Positions 8,614-18,524 are shown, counted from the first letter of the stretch. The stretch is DNA of 64,000 nucleotides from JAEINY01 sp942490535 (GCA_942490535.1 CALNXQ010000002.1:992001-1056000); one strand, 5' to 3'. The notes: generated from the sequence alone by a model not told the origin. Numbers and translations: made by a program.

Positions 8614-10192
8614 TTTTCACTTTAAAAGGTGGAACAATACCTAGTTCGTTACAAAATCCGATAATCTCCTGGTTTACGTCTTCCAGGTCGTTATCAAGTT
8701 CGACAAGCTCACTTGCCACTGTTGTCAAATCGATTTCTTCTTCCTCTTCGAAGGTGTCTACATAGCGCGGGATGTTCAGGTTGTAGTCGTTATCGGCTAT
8801 CTCCTGTAGTGTGGCAATGTGGCAGTATTTATCCATTTCCTTCCGTTCGCGGTAGGTGTTGATGATTAAGTCCACATCTTCATCGCGTAGCTCGTTTTGG
8901 TTGCCGTTTTTAATGTAATGGTCATCACTGCTTGCATCGATGAACACCACATTGTCATCGGCCTCTCTGCATTTTTTAAACACCAGAATGCAGGTGGGTA
9001 TGGAGGTGCCGTAGAAAATATTGGCTGGCAGGCCAATGACTGCATCCAGGTAGTTACGGTCTTCTATCAGGTACTTGCGAATCACTCCTTCGGCCGCACC
9101 CCGGAATAATACGCCGTGGGGTAGTACGGTGGCCATGGTGCCATTGTCGGCCAGCTGGTGTATCATGTGTTGCACAAAGGCATAGTCGGCCTTGGTTTTA
9201 GGCGCCAGCTTGCCGTATTGACTAAACCGTTCGTCGGTATCATTTAGTGGGTTATCAGCACTTTTCCAATGGGCCGAGAAGGGCGGGTTGGCCACTACTG
9301 CTTCAAAACGTTTGTCTAAGTGTTGTGGGTTTTCGAGTGTGTCCTCCTGCTGTATGTCGAACTCGCGGTAGTGCACATCGTGCAAAATCATGTTCATGCG
9401 TGCCAGGTTGTAGGTGGTGCGGTTGAGCTCCTGTCCGTAAAACTCACTCACATCTTTTACTTCCCTGGCCACCCTCAAGAGCAATGAGCCCGAACCACAG
9501 GTGGGGTCGTAAACGGATTTTAGTTTGGTTTTACCGGTGGTCACAATCTTGGCCAATATCTTACTCACCTGCTGCGGGGTGTAGAACTCACCGGCTGACT
9601 TGCCGGCACCGGCTGCAAACTTACCAATGAGGTACTCGTAGGCATCGCCCAGCACATCGGAGTCGACTTCTTTGAGTTTGAAATCGATTTTATCGAGGTG
9701 ATTGAGTATTTTAACAATCACTTCGTTTCGGGCTCCAACGGTGCGGCCAATTTTGGTGGAGGTGAGGTCCAGGTCTTCAAACAAGGCATTGAAATCCTCT
9801 TCCGATTCGGTACCCATGGTACTCTGCTCAATGTGGTTCATCACCGCCTGCAGGTCCTCAATGATGTAGTTGCTTTCGCTTTCGGTATCGGCATTTCCTT
9901 TTCTGGCCAGTTCAGCAAACAGCTCTTGTGGTTGCAGGAAGTAACCCAACTTCAGAAGCGATTCTTCCTTGATGGCTTCCAGCGTTTCGGCATCGGTCAC
10001 CTTCTTGTAATCGGTTACCTTTTCGCCTTCCAACAGTTCGTTGGCGTATAAGTATTGCTTTTCACTCAGGTATTTGTAAAAGATAAAACCGAGAATGTAA
10101 TCGCGGTAATCGTCGGCACTAATCTTACCCCTCAATAGGTTGGCGATACTCCATAATTGGGCTTCCAGTTGTTTCTTTTGGTCTTCGGACAT
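8600..10192 (-). CDS. hsdM: Type I restriction enzyme methylase HsdM
   Basis: A 530-aa adenine-N6 methyltransferase subunit. An N-terminal helical HsdM_N domain (1-150) is followed by the catalytic domain: GEFYTP at 201-206, S-adenosylmethionine motif DPTCGSG at 229-235 and catalytic NPPF at 302-305. The C-terminal tail is acidic. All motifs are intact, so an active modification enzyme is likely; it protects host DNA from the partner HsdR. It is the first gene of the leftward cluster, 57 bp from the Mrr-type gene, which lies upstream on the same strand. Confidence 0.96.
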   Translation of the reverse strand: MSEDQKKQLEAQLWSIANLLRGKISADDYRDYILGFIFYKYLSEKQYLYANELLEGEKVTDYKKVTDAETLEAIKEESLLKLGYFLQPQELFAELARKGNADTESESNYIIEDLQAVMNHIEQSTMGTESEEDFNALFEDLDLTSTKIGRTVGARNEVIVKILNHLDKIDFKLKEVDSDVLGDAYEYLIGKFAAGAGKSAGEFYTPQQVSKILAKIVTTGKTKLKSVYDPTCGSGSLLLRVAREVKDVSEFYGQELNRTTYNLARMNMILHDVHYREFDIQQEDTLENPQHLDKRFEAVVANPPFSAHWKSADNPLNDTDERFSQYGKLAPKTKADYAFVQHMIHQLADNGTMATVLPHGVLFRGAAEGVIRKYLIEDRNYLDAVIGLPANIFYGTSIPTCILVFKKCREADDNVVFIDASSDDHYIKNGNQNELRDEDVDLIINTYRERKEMDKYCHIATLQEIADNDYNLNIPRYVDTFEEEEEIDLTTVASELVELDNDLEDVNQEIIGFCNELGIVPPFKVKNDGE

Positions 10193-10249
10193 ATTGTGTG
10201 TTGTTATCTGTTTGTATTTTTACAAGGGCATGGAAATACTGCAAAATTA

Positions 10250-11155
10250 TCAATTCTCAAAGTAATCCGAGTCAATTTCCTTTACCTGGTAAGTTTCTTT
10301 CACTGAAACTCCCATTTTAAATTCAATCATTAGTTCGGCCAATCGGATACCATCAATGAGCACAATGGTGCGATCGATGTTTTGCACATATTCATGAGCC
10401 GATTTGGGATAGTCAGATGTGGTGATGAAAACACCTTTCCGGGCTTTTTGTGCCAGGAGAGCACCGGCAAAGTCTCTTACTTCTTTGATGGGTACTGTGT
10501 TTTCCCAGCGTTTGGCTTGAATGTAGATTTTATCGAGTCCCAGTCGGTCTTCGTTGATGATACCATCGATGCCGCCGTCACCGGATTTGCCCACTATGTT
10601 ACCGGCTTCCTGTCTGGAACCGCCATAGCCCATAGCCAGTAATAAATCAACTACCAGCTTTTCAAACTTGCCAGGATCCATTGCTTTTATCTTTTGCAGT
10701 AAGTCGGACGCCAGCGTAAGGTTGAGGTTTTTCCAGGCTCCTTCCAATTCTTCTTCAGGGGTTTTTTCTGATAATTCGCTGTTTTCTGTTTTTTGATCGT
10801 TACCATTGTTGGCGCTTCCTACGAAGTCTCTGAAAGATTCAAATTGCTTCAAGAAGGATACGTTAATTTTTTGGGGTTTGCCCTTAAGGACTTCCAGGCC
10901 CAAGGGCGAAATTTGCATCACCCCTCTTTTCTCCGAGGATATAAGACCGGCCTTTTTCAGATAGGATTTAGCCCAACCCACACGGTTGTCAAAAACTGGC
11001 TGAGTTCCACTAGGTAGTAGTATTCGTCTTTCGGCTGATGTTAGTTTGTATTGTATTGATAACAACTCTACTAATTCTCTGAATTTATATTCTTTGCCAT
11101 CGGCAACCGCTTTTAAGAGAGGTAGCATGATGGATTGGTAATCGGGTACGGACAT
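10250..11155 (-). CDS. mrr: Mrr-type restriction endonuclease
   Basis: A 301-aa protein with a winged-helix Mrr_N domain (about 1-95: RILLPSGTQPVFDNRVGWAK and KAGLISSEKRG) and a C-terminal Mrr catalytic domain with FEKLVVDLL at 164-172, SGDGGIDG at 191-198 (Asp197) and IQAKRW at 212-217 (Gln213, Lys215), the PD-(D/E)xK-type D...QxK set. Mrr enzymes cut modified DNA (type IV restriction). An acidic linker at 115-140 joins the domains. It lies directly upstream of hsdM in the same orientation, making a compact type I plus type IV restriction block. Confidence 0.92.
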   Translation of the reverse strand: MSVPDYQSIMLPLLKAVADGKEYKFRELVELLSIQYKLTSAERRILLPSGTQPVFDNRVGWAKSYLKKAGLISSEKRGVMQISPLGLEVLKGKPQKINVSFLKQFESFRDFVGSANNGNDQKTENSELSEKTPEEELEGAWKNLNLTLASDLLQKIKAMDPGKFEKLVVDLLLAMGYGGSRQEAGNIVGKSGDGGIDGIINEDRLGLDKIYIQAKRWENTVPIKEVRDFAGALLAQKARKGVFITTSDYPKSAHEYVQNIDRTIVLIDGIRLAELMIEFKMGVSVKETYQVKEIDSDYFEN

Positions 11156-11445
11156 TGTGCTGTGTTTTGTGACGGATAAATATAGTAAATATGTTTACTC
11201 GATGGCGTGATTAGAAGCAGTTTTGGATATGAAAATTGAGTGATTTGACGATGGTGTGATTTAAGAATGTGGTAATTTGATAGTTTGAAGATTTAGTCAT
11301 TAGATGGTAGGGCATTTCTGTTTTTAGGGAAATTGTGATCGAAAAAGTAGAAATATCTGGAAATGGGTTGCTGAAGTAATAATTAAAGCTCCCGAAACAG
11401 GAATCGTTTAGGGAGCTTATTATTTATGTAAGAGTTTGAATGGTA
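11156..11445. other. Intergenic AT-rich low-complexity stretch
   Basis: No gene is seen. Positions 11210-11320 hold GATTTGA/GATTTAG-like degenerate repetition. At its right edge (11386-11418) AAGCTCCC and GGGAGCTT form an 8-bp stem that could terminate the leftward gene ending at 11446. Confidence 0.5.
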
Positions 11446-11979
11446 TCAGTTCAGGTTTTCTGCAAAGCGGAAGGGTTTGCCGGGTTGAGCGACAGCATTG
11501 AAAATGGTTGTGTAATCATCGGTGTCAATGTCTTTGTTTGTTGAGGGGATTTTTTTTTGCTCTGTGAAAAAGTTGATTGACTCCAGGTAATTATTGATGC
11601 GACGCATGGGAAAACCAACACTGTGTATCCAGTTATATGCTTCTTTTGCTTTGGTGTCGTACTGGGTGCCAAAGATTTTAATGTCGGTAAGGCCATTGCC
11701 TGAGATGGTTCCTTTATAGGTTTCGTATTGGGTGGAGAAAATAAATTCGACCTCTTCTTCACCTATAGTGCGGACCTGGATCCTGGCATTTCGAATACTG
11801 TTTTCAATGGAGTTGAATTCCCAGTGAAAAATGTGGTAGATGAGATGGGTTAACTGCTCGTTGGTGAGGCATGTTACTTTGATGTAGTTTGAGCGTTTTT
11901 CCCATTCCAGGCATTCTTTTTCGGTATTGAATTCTTTGCCGTCATTGGCGATGTAGATGATTTTAGATTGTTTTTTCAT
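11446..11979 (-). CDS. Hypothetical protein
   Basis: A 177-aa soluble protein without signal or membrane segments. The N-terminus (KIIYIANDGKEFNTEKECLEWE) predicts a short beta-hairpin and helix; the rest is mixed alpha/beta with no motif that I recognise. The ATG at 11979 is preceded by an A-rich leader typical of the genome. It lies between the restriction block and the DnaC-like gene in the same direction, so it is probably part of the integrated element. Confidence 0.6.
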   Translation of the reverse strand: MKKQSKIIYIANDGKEFNTEKECLEWEKRSNYIKVTCLTNEQLTHLIYHIFHWEFNSIENSIRNARIQVRTIGEEEVEFIFSTQYETYKGTISGNGLTDIKIFGTQYDTKAKEAYNWIHSVGFPMRRINNYLESINFFTEQKKIPSTNKDIDTDDYTTIFNAVAQPGKPFRFAENLN

Positions 11980-12080
11980 AATTATTTGATAATGTTAGAG
12001 GTGATTAATATGAAGTTAGTTAATTTTATGATAGTGCAATTGATTTTAGGAAGTAAGGAAATACGTTGAAATACATGGTT

Positions 12081-12728
12081 CTATTTCCGTTTATCGGGTG
12101 AATCATGCGGCCAGTGGATGAGGTTGACCATTTCGCGGAGGCGGCTGCGGACGCGTTTACTGTATAGCTCTTCGATGTCATCTACATCGAGGTTGGTGGT
12201 GATGTGGGTGATGAGGTTATCGGAGATGAACAGGTCGTAGCGACTGAGCAGGATTTCTGCTATGACGTTGCATTCGGAGCCGAAGTGTTTGAGGTTTTGT
12301 TCGGCGCCCAGGTCATCAAAGCAGATGGGTTTGGGTGTTTTGCTGCCGGGTGTGATGGAGAAGCTGCGTTTGCTGTAGCGGTGAATGACTTCGAAACCGT
12401 CTTTTTGAAATTCGAAGCTGACATCGCGGCACGCTTTAACCTGGTATCTGTTTTCTAAAGGTAATAAAAGTTGCATCAATTTCATGAGTGAAGTTTTACC
12501 ACAGCCAATGGGGCCACAGAGCATGAGGCCTTTCTTGGGGTTTAGACTCTGGCGGATGGTGTTGTGATGGTCGCCGATTGTATAGGCAAAAAGTTGGCGA
12601 ATAATGGGCATATCTTCTTCGTAAAGGTGAAAGTGGGGCCCATGCATGACTTTGCCTTTTTGGGTGATGAAATCGAGGGATTTGTGGAAATCGTAGATGA
12701 TGGTGTTGTTGGTTATTTGGTAGTGCAT
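12081..12728 (-). CDS. DnaC/IstB-like P-loop ATPase
   Basis: A 215-aa AAA+-type ATPase with Walker A GPIGCGKT at 72-79, Walker B ICFDDLG at about 135-141 and a sensor-like THITTNLD further on. The C-terminal RVRSRLREMVNLI provides arginines like those of DnaC/IstB-type loaders. Such proteins are common in Bacteroidota integrative elements and phages, where they are thought to help DNA replication. Size and motif spacing are intact. Its neighbours (HTH gene, integrase) support a role in the mobile element rather than in host replication. Confidence 0.8.
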   Translation of the reverse strand: MHYQITNNTIIYDFHKSLDFITQKGKVMHGPHFHLYEEDMPIIRQLFAYTIGDHHNTIRQSLNPKKGLMLCGPIGCGKTSLMKLMQLLLPLENRYQVKACRDVSFEFQKDGFEVIHRYSKRSFSITPGSKTPKPICFDDLGAEQNLKHFGSECNVIAEILLSRYDLFISDNLITHITTNLDVDDIEELYSKRVRSRLREMVNLIHWPHDSPDKRK

Positions 12729-12730
12729 TT

Positions 12731-12938
12731 TTTAATGATTAGGGATTAATGATTAATTGTTACGCAGAGTTTCGCGGAGAAAAAAATAACGCAAAGGGGC
12801 GCAGAGGAAAACGCAAAGGGGCGCAAAAAAATAGGCATTTAGCCTTAGTGGTTCTTTGTGAAAAATCTTTGTGGCTCTTTGCGATAGAGGGTGCTTTTTG
12901 TCAAGCATGGTTTTAATGATTAGGGGTTAATGATTAAT
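12731..12938. repeat. Short direct repeats with internal ACGCAAAGGGG copies
   Basis: A TTTAATGATTAGGG-TTAATGATTAAT direct repeat occurs at 12731-12757 and 12912-12938. Between them ACGCAAAGGGGCGCA is repeated at 12789-12803 and 12811-12825. No coding sequence is evident. Confidence 0.65.
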
Positions 12939-12940
12939 GG

Positions 12941-15900
12941 ATTCCTTTGTGATTGGAAACTTTTACTGATTGGTTATCTATTTCATATAAGTGCTCAAGC
13001 CGCACGGGCTTTTACTTTCTCCCTACAGTCGAAGAAAGTAAACAAAGAAGACCGCCGCTGCTGCCCAATTACGCTAAACGATTCCATTATGGCGGAAAGA
13101 AAAGAACTTGCTCCGCTTCAGACAGCTTTTCTTTCTGATCGCCTTCATTCCATCGTTCTTAACGCTATTGGACAGAGGCGGGTGTTTATATTGAAAAATT
13201 GTATTGTTATTTGGGAATTGTGGAGTAATTGGTTTCATATCAAGGGTATTAGTAAGGATTCCTTTGTGATTGGAAATTTTTATTGATTGTTTAATCTACT
13301 TCATAGTAGTGCTCCAGCCGCACGGGCTTTTCATTTTTGCCTACAGTCGCAAAAACGAAACAAAAAAGACCGCCGCTGCTGTCCAATGACGCTAAACGAT
13401 TCCATTGCGGCGGAAAGAAAAGAACTCGCTGCGCTCAAACAGCTTTTCTTTCTGATCGCCTTCATTCCATCGTTTTTAACGCTATTGGTCAGAGGCGGGT
13501 GTTTATATTGAAAAGTTGCATTGTCATTTGGGGATTGTGGTGTAATTGGTTTCATGTCAGGGGTATTAGTAAGGATTCCTTTGGGATTGGAAATTTTTAT
13601 TGATTGTTTAATCTACTTCATAGTAGTGCTCTAGCCGCACGGGCTTTTACTTTTTCGCTACAGCTCGAAAACGTAAACAAAAAGAGCCGCCGCTGCTGTC
13701 CAATTACGCTAAACGATTCCATTGCGGCGGAAAGAAAAGAACTCGCTGCGCTCAAACAGCTTTTCTTTCTGATCGCCTCCATGCCACCGTTCTTAACGCT
13801 ATTGGACAGAGGCGGGTGTTTATATTGAAACGTTGTAATTTCAATTGGAAATTGTGTTGAAATTGGTTTATTGAAAAGCATAGCTTTGATTTTAGTTAAG
13901 TGAATATTTTGTGGGGATGGTACAGGGGTAGTTTACCGGTTGGAAGAAGAAGGCCATGTGTTTGATGAAGGTGATGATGTTGGCATAGTAGTGCAGGATA
14001 CACTCGGCATCGGTGTAGGTATTGTAGGGCGGGTCGAATGTGTAGCTGTATTTCTGGCCGGATAAATGGCAGTAAACGGATTGGATTCTGTCGTGTAGGT
14101 CAATGATCTCACAGAGGTAGGATTGTTTGTCGATGAATAGTTTTTGCTCAAAGAATTGATCGGAAAGGCTTTCTATCTTGTCCAGGATCTGATCGAAGTT
14201 GTCGATGTTGAACTTATACTTTAGATTTTGGTATAGTAGGTTTTTCATGATTAGATAATAAGTTATTGAAAATAAAAGTCAAATAGTGCTATCCTGAATT
14301 AATCAGTTATCAACTTAGATTTAAAATGATTCTTTTTCTTTCAAGTGCTCAAGCCGCACGGGCTTTTACTTTTTCGCTACAGCTCGAAAACGTAAACAAA
14401 AAGAGCCGCCGCTGCTGTCCAATGACGCTAAACGATTCCATTGCGGCGTTCTTAACGCTATTGGTCAGAGGCGGATGTTCAGATTGAAAAATTGTATTGT
14501 CATTTGGGGATTGTGGTGTAATTTATTTCATATCAGGGGTATTAGTGAGAATTCCTTTGGGATTGGGAACTTTTATTGATTGTTTAATCTATTTCAGAGT
14601 AGTGCTCTAGCCGCACGGGCTTTTCATTTTTGCCTACAGTCGCAAAAACGAAACAAAAAAGACCGCCGCTGCTGTCCAATGACGCTAAACGATTCCATTG
14701 CGGCGGAAAGAAAAGAACTCGCTGCGCTCAAACAGCTTTTCTTTCTGATCGCCTCCATGCCACCGTTCTTAACGCTATTGGTCAGAGGCGGATGTTCAGA
14801 TTGAAAAATTGTATTGTCATTTGGGGATCGTGGTGTAATTGATTTCATATCAAGGGTATTGGCAAGAATTTCTTTGGGATTGGAAATTTTTATTGATTGT
14901 TTAATCTATTTCATAGTAGTGCTCCAGCCGCACGGGCTTTTCATTTTTGCCTACAGTCGCAAAAACGAAACAAAAAAGACCGCCGCTACTGCCCAATGAC
15001 GCTAAACGATTCCATTGCGGCGGAAAGAAAAGAACTCGCTGCGCTCAAACAGCTTTTCTTTCTGATCGCCTCCATGCCACCGTTCTTAACGCTATTGGTC
15101 AGAGGCGGGTGTTCAGATTGAAAAATTGTATTGTCATTTGGGGATTGTGGTGTAATTGATTTCATATCAGGGGTATTAGTGAGAATTCCTTTGGGATTGG
15201 GAACTTTTATTGATTGTTTAATCTATTTCAGAGTAGTGCTCTAGCCGCACGGGCTTTTCATTTTTGCCTACAGTCGCAAAAACGAAACAAAAAAGACCGC
15301 CGCTGCTGTCCAATGACGCTAAACGATTCCATTGCGGCGGAAAGAAAAGAACTCGCTGCGCTCAAACAGCTTTTCTTTCTGATCGCCTCCATGCCACCGT
15401 TCTTAACGCTATTGGTCAGAGGCGGATGTTCAGATTGAAAAATTGTATTGTCATTTGGGGATCGTGGTGTAATTGATTTCATATCAAGGGTATTGGCAAG
15501 AATTTCTTTGGGATTGGAAATTTTTATTGATTGTTTAATCTATTTCATAGTAGTGCTCCAGCCGCACGGGCTTTTCATTTTTGCCTACAGTCGCAAAAAC
15601 GAAACAAAAAAGACCGCCGCTACTGCCCAATGACGCTAAACGATTCCATTGCGGCGGAAAGAAAAGAACTCGCTGCGCTCAAACAGCTTTTCTTTCTGAT
15701 CGCCTCCATGCCACCGTTCTTAACGCTATTGGTCAGAGGCGGGTGTTCAGATTGAAAAATTGTATTGTCATTTGGGGATTGTGGTGTAATTGATTTCATA
15801 TCAAGGGTATTAGTAAGAATTCCTTTGGGATTGGAAATTTTTATTGATTGTTTAATCTATTTCAGAGTAGTGCTCTAGCCGCACGGGCTTTTCATTTTTG

Positions 15901-16335
15901 CCTACAGTCGCAAAAACGAAACAAAAAAGACCGCCGCTACTGCCCAATGACGCTAAACGATTCCATTGCGGCGGAAAGAAAAGAACTCGCTGCGCTCAAA
16001 CAGCTTTTCTTTCTGATCGCCTTCATTCCACCGTTCTTAACGCTATTGGTCAGAGGCGGATGTTCAGATTGAAAAATTGTATTGTCATTTGGGGATTGTG
16101 GTGTAATTGATTTCATATCAAGGGTATTGGCAAGAATTTCTTTGGGATTGGAAATTTTTATTGATTGTTTAATCTACTTCATAGTAGTGCTCCAGCCGCA
16201 CGGGCTTTTCATTTTTGCCTACAGTCGCAAAAACGAAACAAAAAAGACCGCCGCTACTGCCCAATTACGCTAAACGATTCCATTGCGGGGTTCTTAACGC
16301 TATTGGTCAGAGGCGGGTGTTCAGATTGGGAATCC
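12941..16335. repeat. Array of ten 317-bp hairpin-bearing repeat units
   Basis: Units begin with an ATTCCTTTG-like or ATTTCTTTG-like sequence at 12941, 13258, 13575, 14551, 14868, 15185, 15502, 15819 and 16136, exactly 317 bp apart inside each block, plus a partial unit at about 14341. A 118-aa ORF region (about 13870-14330) splits the array. Each full unit has a small hairpin around CTACAG (unit 2 arms TTTTTGC and GCAAAAA, 13334-13340 and 13349-13355) and a large imperfect hairpin (about 13369-13499) with a perfect inner stem GAAAGAAAAG / CTTTTCTTTC (13413-13422, 13443-13452) around a 20-nt loop. The partial unit 4 and the last unit lack about 60 bp covering the loop and one arm. Frames of 61-88 codons occur in every unit, in several phases; I treat them as non-coding. 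Confidence 0.95.
13892..14248 (-). CDS. Hypothetical protein inside the repeat array
   Basis: A 118-aa frame from ATG 14248 (MKNLLYQNLKYKFNIDNFDQ) rich in Tyr, Phe and Ile, predicted mostly helical, with no signal peptide and no motif I recognise. Unlike the repeat-derived frames, it has unique sequence and protein-like composition. The repeat units stop on both sides of it, so either the array was split by this gene or the units spread around it. It shares the leftward orientation of the other element genes. Function is unknown. Confidence 0.5.
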   Translation of the reverse strand: MKNLLYQNLKYKFNIDNFDQILDKIESLSDQFFEQKLFIDKQSYLCEIIDLHDRIQSVYCHLSGQKYSYTFDPPYNTYTDAECILHYYANIITFIKHMAFFFQPVNYPCTIPTKYSLN

Positions 16336-17157
16336 ATATTGATTTTTGAGATTTTAATTCATATTGTTATACCCCACAGTCCTTCGGGCAGCTCCCCTTA
16401 CAAGGGGAGCACAAGCGGAATTTCATTTGTTTATAATTTCTTACTGTAGTTGGTGGATGGTTTGTGGCCGGGGGGCTTGGGTTTGTTGTTTTGACTTCTC
16501 TTCGACAAGCTCAGGGCCTTGCGCTCTAGGGTTGTGGATTTGGTTTCGAATTTGTCGATGTTGAGCATCCAGTTACGGGCAGCGGCTTTCCAGTCTTTCA
16601 TTTTGGTTTTTCCGCCCACGAGCCAGCCATTGGATTCGTAGTAGTTGAAGAAGCGTTCGGCCTCGGTTTTAGAATGATTTTTTTCCTGAAAGTAAATTTG
16701 GATGTGCTCCAGGGGTGGTGACACAAAACGTGTTCGTTTTTCTTTCTGGGGAATGATTTCTTCCGGAAGGGGCATTTCTTCGAAGTCAAAAAGGTCTTGT
16801 TGTGGGTTATGATTATTGTTAAGTTCGTTGATGGTTCTTTTTTGTTCCTCTGTATTCATATCTCCTTGTTTTTGATTATCATAAAAGTTGAATTCTCTTA
16901 TAAAGAGAGTATTGTTTGTATCTTTATTTAAAGGGTCCATTTTTGGGTCAGGTGCCGGTTCAGTTTTGGGATAGGTACCTGCCCCAAAAATGGACAGGTG
17001 CACTTCACTCCCTGTGTTGGAATCGAAGGATGGGTCATACTTTATGAAACTATGATTATGTAGCTCTTTTAGGGCCCTGTAGTAGGTGCTCTTCGAACCA
17101 ATCCGTGCCAGCTTCATCATTCCTTTTCGAGAGATGATGATGGGGTTTTCAAAGCGA

Positions 17158-17165
17158 TTGTCGTT
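17158..17165. repeat. Target-site duplication, left copy
   Basis: TTGTCGTT lies directly outside the left terminal inverted repeat of the ISL3 element; the identical octamer is at 18517-18524. Eight base pairs is the usual ISL3 duplication length. Confidence 0.92.
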
Positions 17166-18516
17166 GGCTCTCTCTAAAAATGAGTGGGTAGTTTGTATTT
17201 ATGTTAGTTTGTGAAAATTTCTGTTTAACGAGTTGAGATCAATATCACCTGTTAATAGGTACGCTATGATTTTGAAATTTTTAGCCAGCTTATATCCTCG
17301 CGCTTTCGATTTAGCAGCTTGAATAATTGAGTTAAGTCCTTCCAGTATTCCATTGTTGATTTGACTATGCCACCATCCGAGAACACCATCCCAATGCCTC
17401 TTTATTGTATATGCAACTTCCTTAATAGGCTCTAATCGACTGTGAGTAGCCCAGAAATACCACTTTTGAAGTTTGAACTGGAATTCTTCAAATGAATCCG
17501 AATTGTAAATCTCCTGAAAGTTTTCACGGATGTGCATGGCCCTTATAGTTTTCAGATTGATTTTTGACATCTTCAATTCCTGGAGTATTGAAAGTTGTTT
17601 GGGAGTTAGATTGGCATTATTTTTAAGAAAAATGAATTTCGTTTTCTTCAACACATCTTGCTCCTTTACCTCCTGAATACGTACTTTGTTTACGGCATCA
17701 TTGATAATCTTCATAATATGAAATTTATCAAATGTAATTTGAGCGTTTGGCAGATTGTCTTTAACGCCTTTAATAAAGGCTTTGGACATATCAGAACTCA
17801 CATCAGTAATATGCTCTGATCGGCCTCCATGGGTGGTTAGAAAGTCTACAAAATCGTCAATTGTTTTACTGTCTTTCCCTTCGGTAATATAAACTACTTT
17901 ACGCGTCAATAAATTCACAAAAAGGGTAATGTAGTCATGGTGTTTAGCCTTAGATGTCTCGTCCAGACCTAACATGTTTAGATCAGATAGATCCATTTGA
18001 TCTACGGCTTCGTCGATATACCTCTCCAGCATATCCCAGAGCTTATCATCACTTACGCCAGCTATTTGTGACACTTTTAACACGGGCATCGCAGTACATA
18101 ACTGAAGGAGTAATGCTTCGAAGAGTAGGGTAAACCCATTCATTTTTCCTTGCCAAGGTGTTTGAATCATTCGAATGCTGTTATCCTCTCTCTTAACTCG
18201 GGGGACTCTCGCATGGAGGTAACATTCATGCTGCAAAAAATTTAGATGTCGCCATGTCTTGTTAACCGTGTCGTATGCTTTTCCTTTTCCCGTAGTCCCA
18301 TCTTCAAGAGTATATTCGAATTCACTACCTCGTTCAAAGTCTATGTGAATATCAAGCTTCTGCTTCTCAACGTCAAAATCAACTGATGAGATAATCCAGG
18401 GACTGGTAATATTTAATGCTAATTCGAATAATTCTTGGGTAAACATACGCTGACTTTAATATGAAAATACGAAGCTACATAATAAATCAATTACCCATTC
18501 TTTTTTAGAAGGAACC
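17166..18516 (-). mobile_element. ISL3-family insertion sequence, complete
   Basis: The 25-bp ends at 17166-17190 (GGCTCTCTCTAAAAATGAG...) and 18492-18516 (inverted) match at about 20 of 25 positions. Both are flanked by the exact octamer TTGTCGTT. The element is 1351 bp and carries a single intact transposase gene. Exact target duplications and an uninterrupted transposase suggest a recent insertion. Confidence 0.93.
17199..18446 (-). CDS. ISL3-family transposase
   Basis: A 415-aa DDE transposase that moves the surrounding element. Acidic residues fit the family: LGLDETS (Asp162), DVSSDMSKAF (Asp219) and the C-terminal Glu in GILEGLNSIIQAAK, followed by the family's KARGYKLAKNFKIIAYL. The N-terminal part is shorter in Cys-rich zinc-finger features than classic ISL3 members, with only scattered Cys and His. 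No frameshift is seen, so activity is plausible. The stop at 17199-17201 lies 9 bp inside the left inverted repeat. Confidence 0.95.
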   Translation of the reverse strand: MFTQELFELALNITSPWIISSVDFDVEKQKLDIHIDFERGSEFEYTLEDGTTGKGKAYDTVNKTWRHLNFLQHECYLHARVPRVKREDNSIRMIQTPWQGKMNGFTLLFEALLLQLCTAMPVLKVSQIAGVSDDKLWDMLERYIDEAVDQMDLSDLNMLGLDETSKAKHHDYITLFVNLLTRKVVYITEGKDSKTIDDFVDFLTTHGGRSEHITDVSSDMSKAFIKGVKDNLPNAQITFDKFHIMKIINDAVNKVRIQEVKEQDVLKKTKFIFLKNNANLTPKQLSILQELKMSKINLKTIRAMHIRENFQEIYNSDSFEEFQFKLQKWYFWATHSRLEPIKEVAYTIKRHWDGVLGWWHSQINNGILEGLNSIIQAAKSKARGYKLAKNFKIIAYLLTGDIDLNSLNRNFHKLT

Positions 18517-18524
18517 TTGTCGTT
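18517..18524. repeat. Target-site duplication, right copy
   Basis: TTGTCGTT, identical to 17158-17165, immediately after the right inverted repeat of the ISL3 element. Confidence 0.92.

Noticed and set aside
9698..10051. 117-aa plus-strand frame opposite hsdM
   Set aside because: Antisense shadow of a conserved gene.
12941..16335. CRISPR array
   Set aside because: Units are 317 bp with no short repeats and unique spacers, and no cas genes are near.
12953..16449. Many 61-94-aa frames on both strands inside the 317-bp units
   Set aside because: They recur in each unit in several phases, follow the DNA repeat exactly, and overlap hairpins; nothing shows selection on protein.
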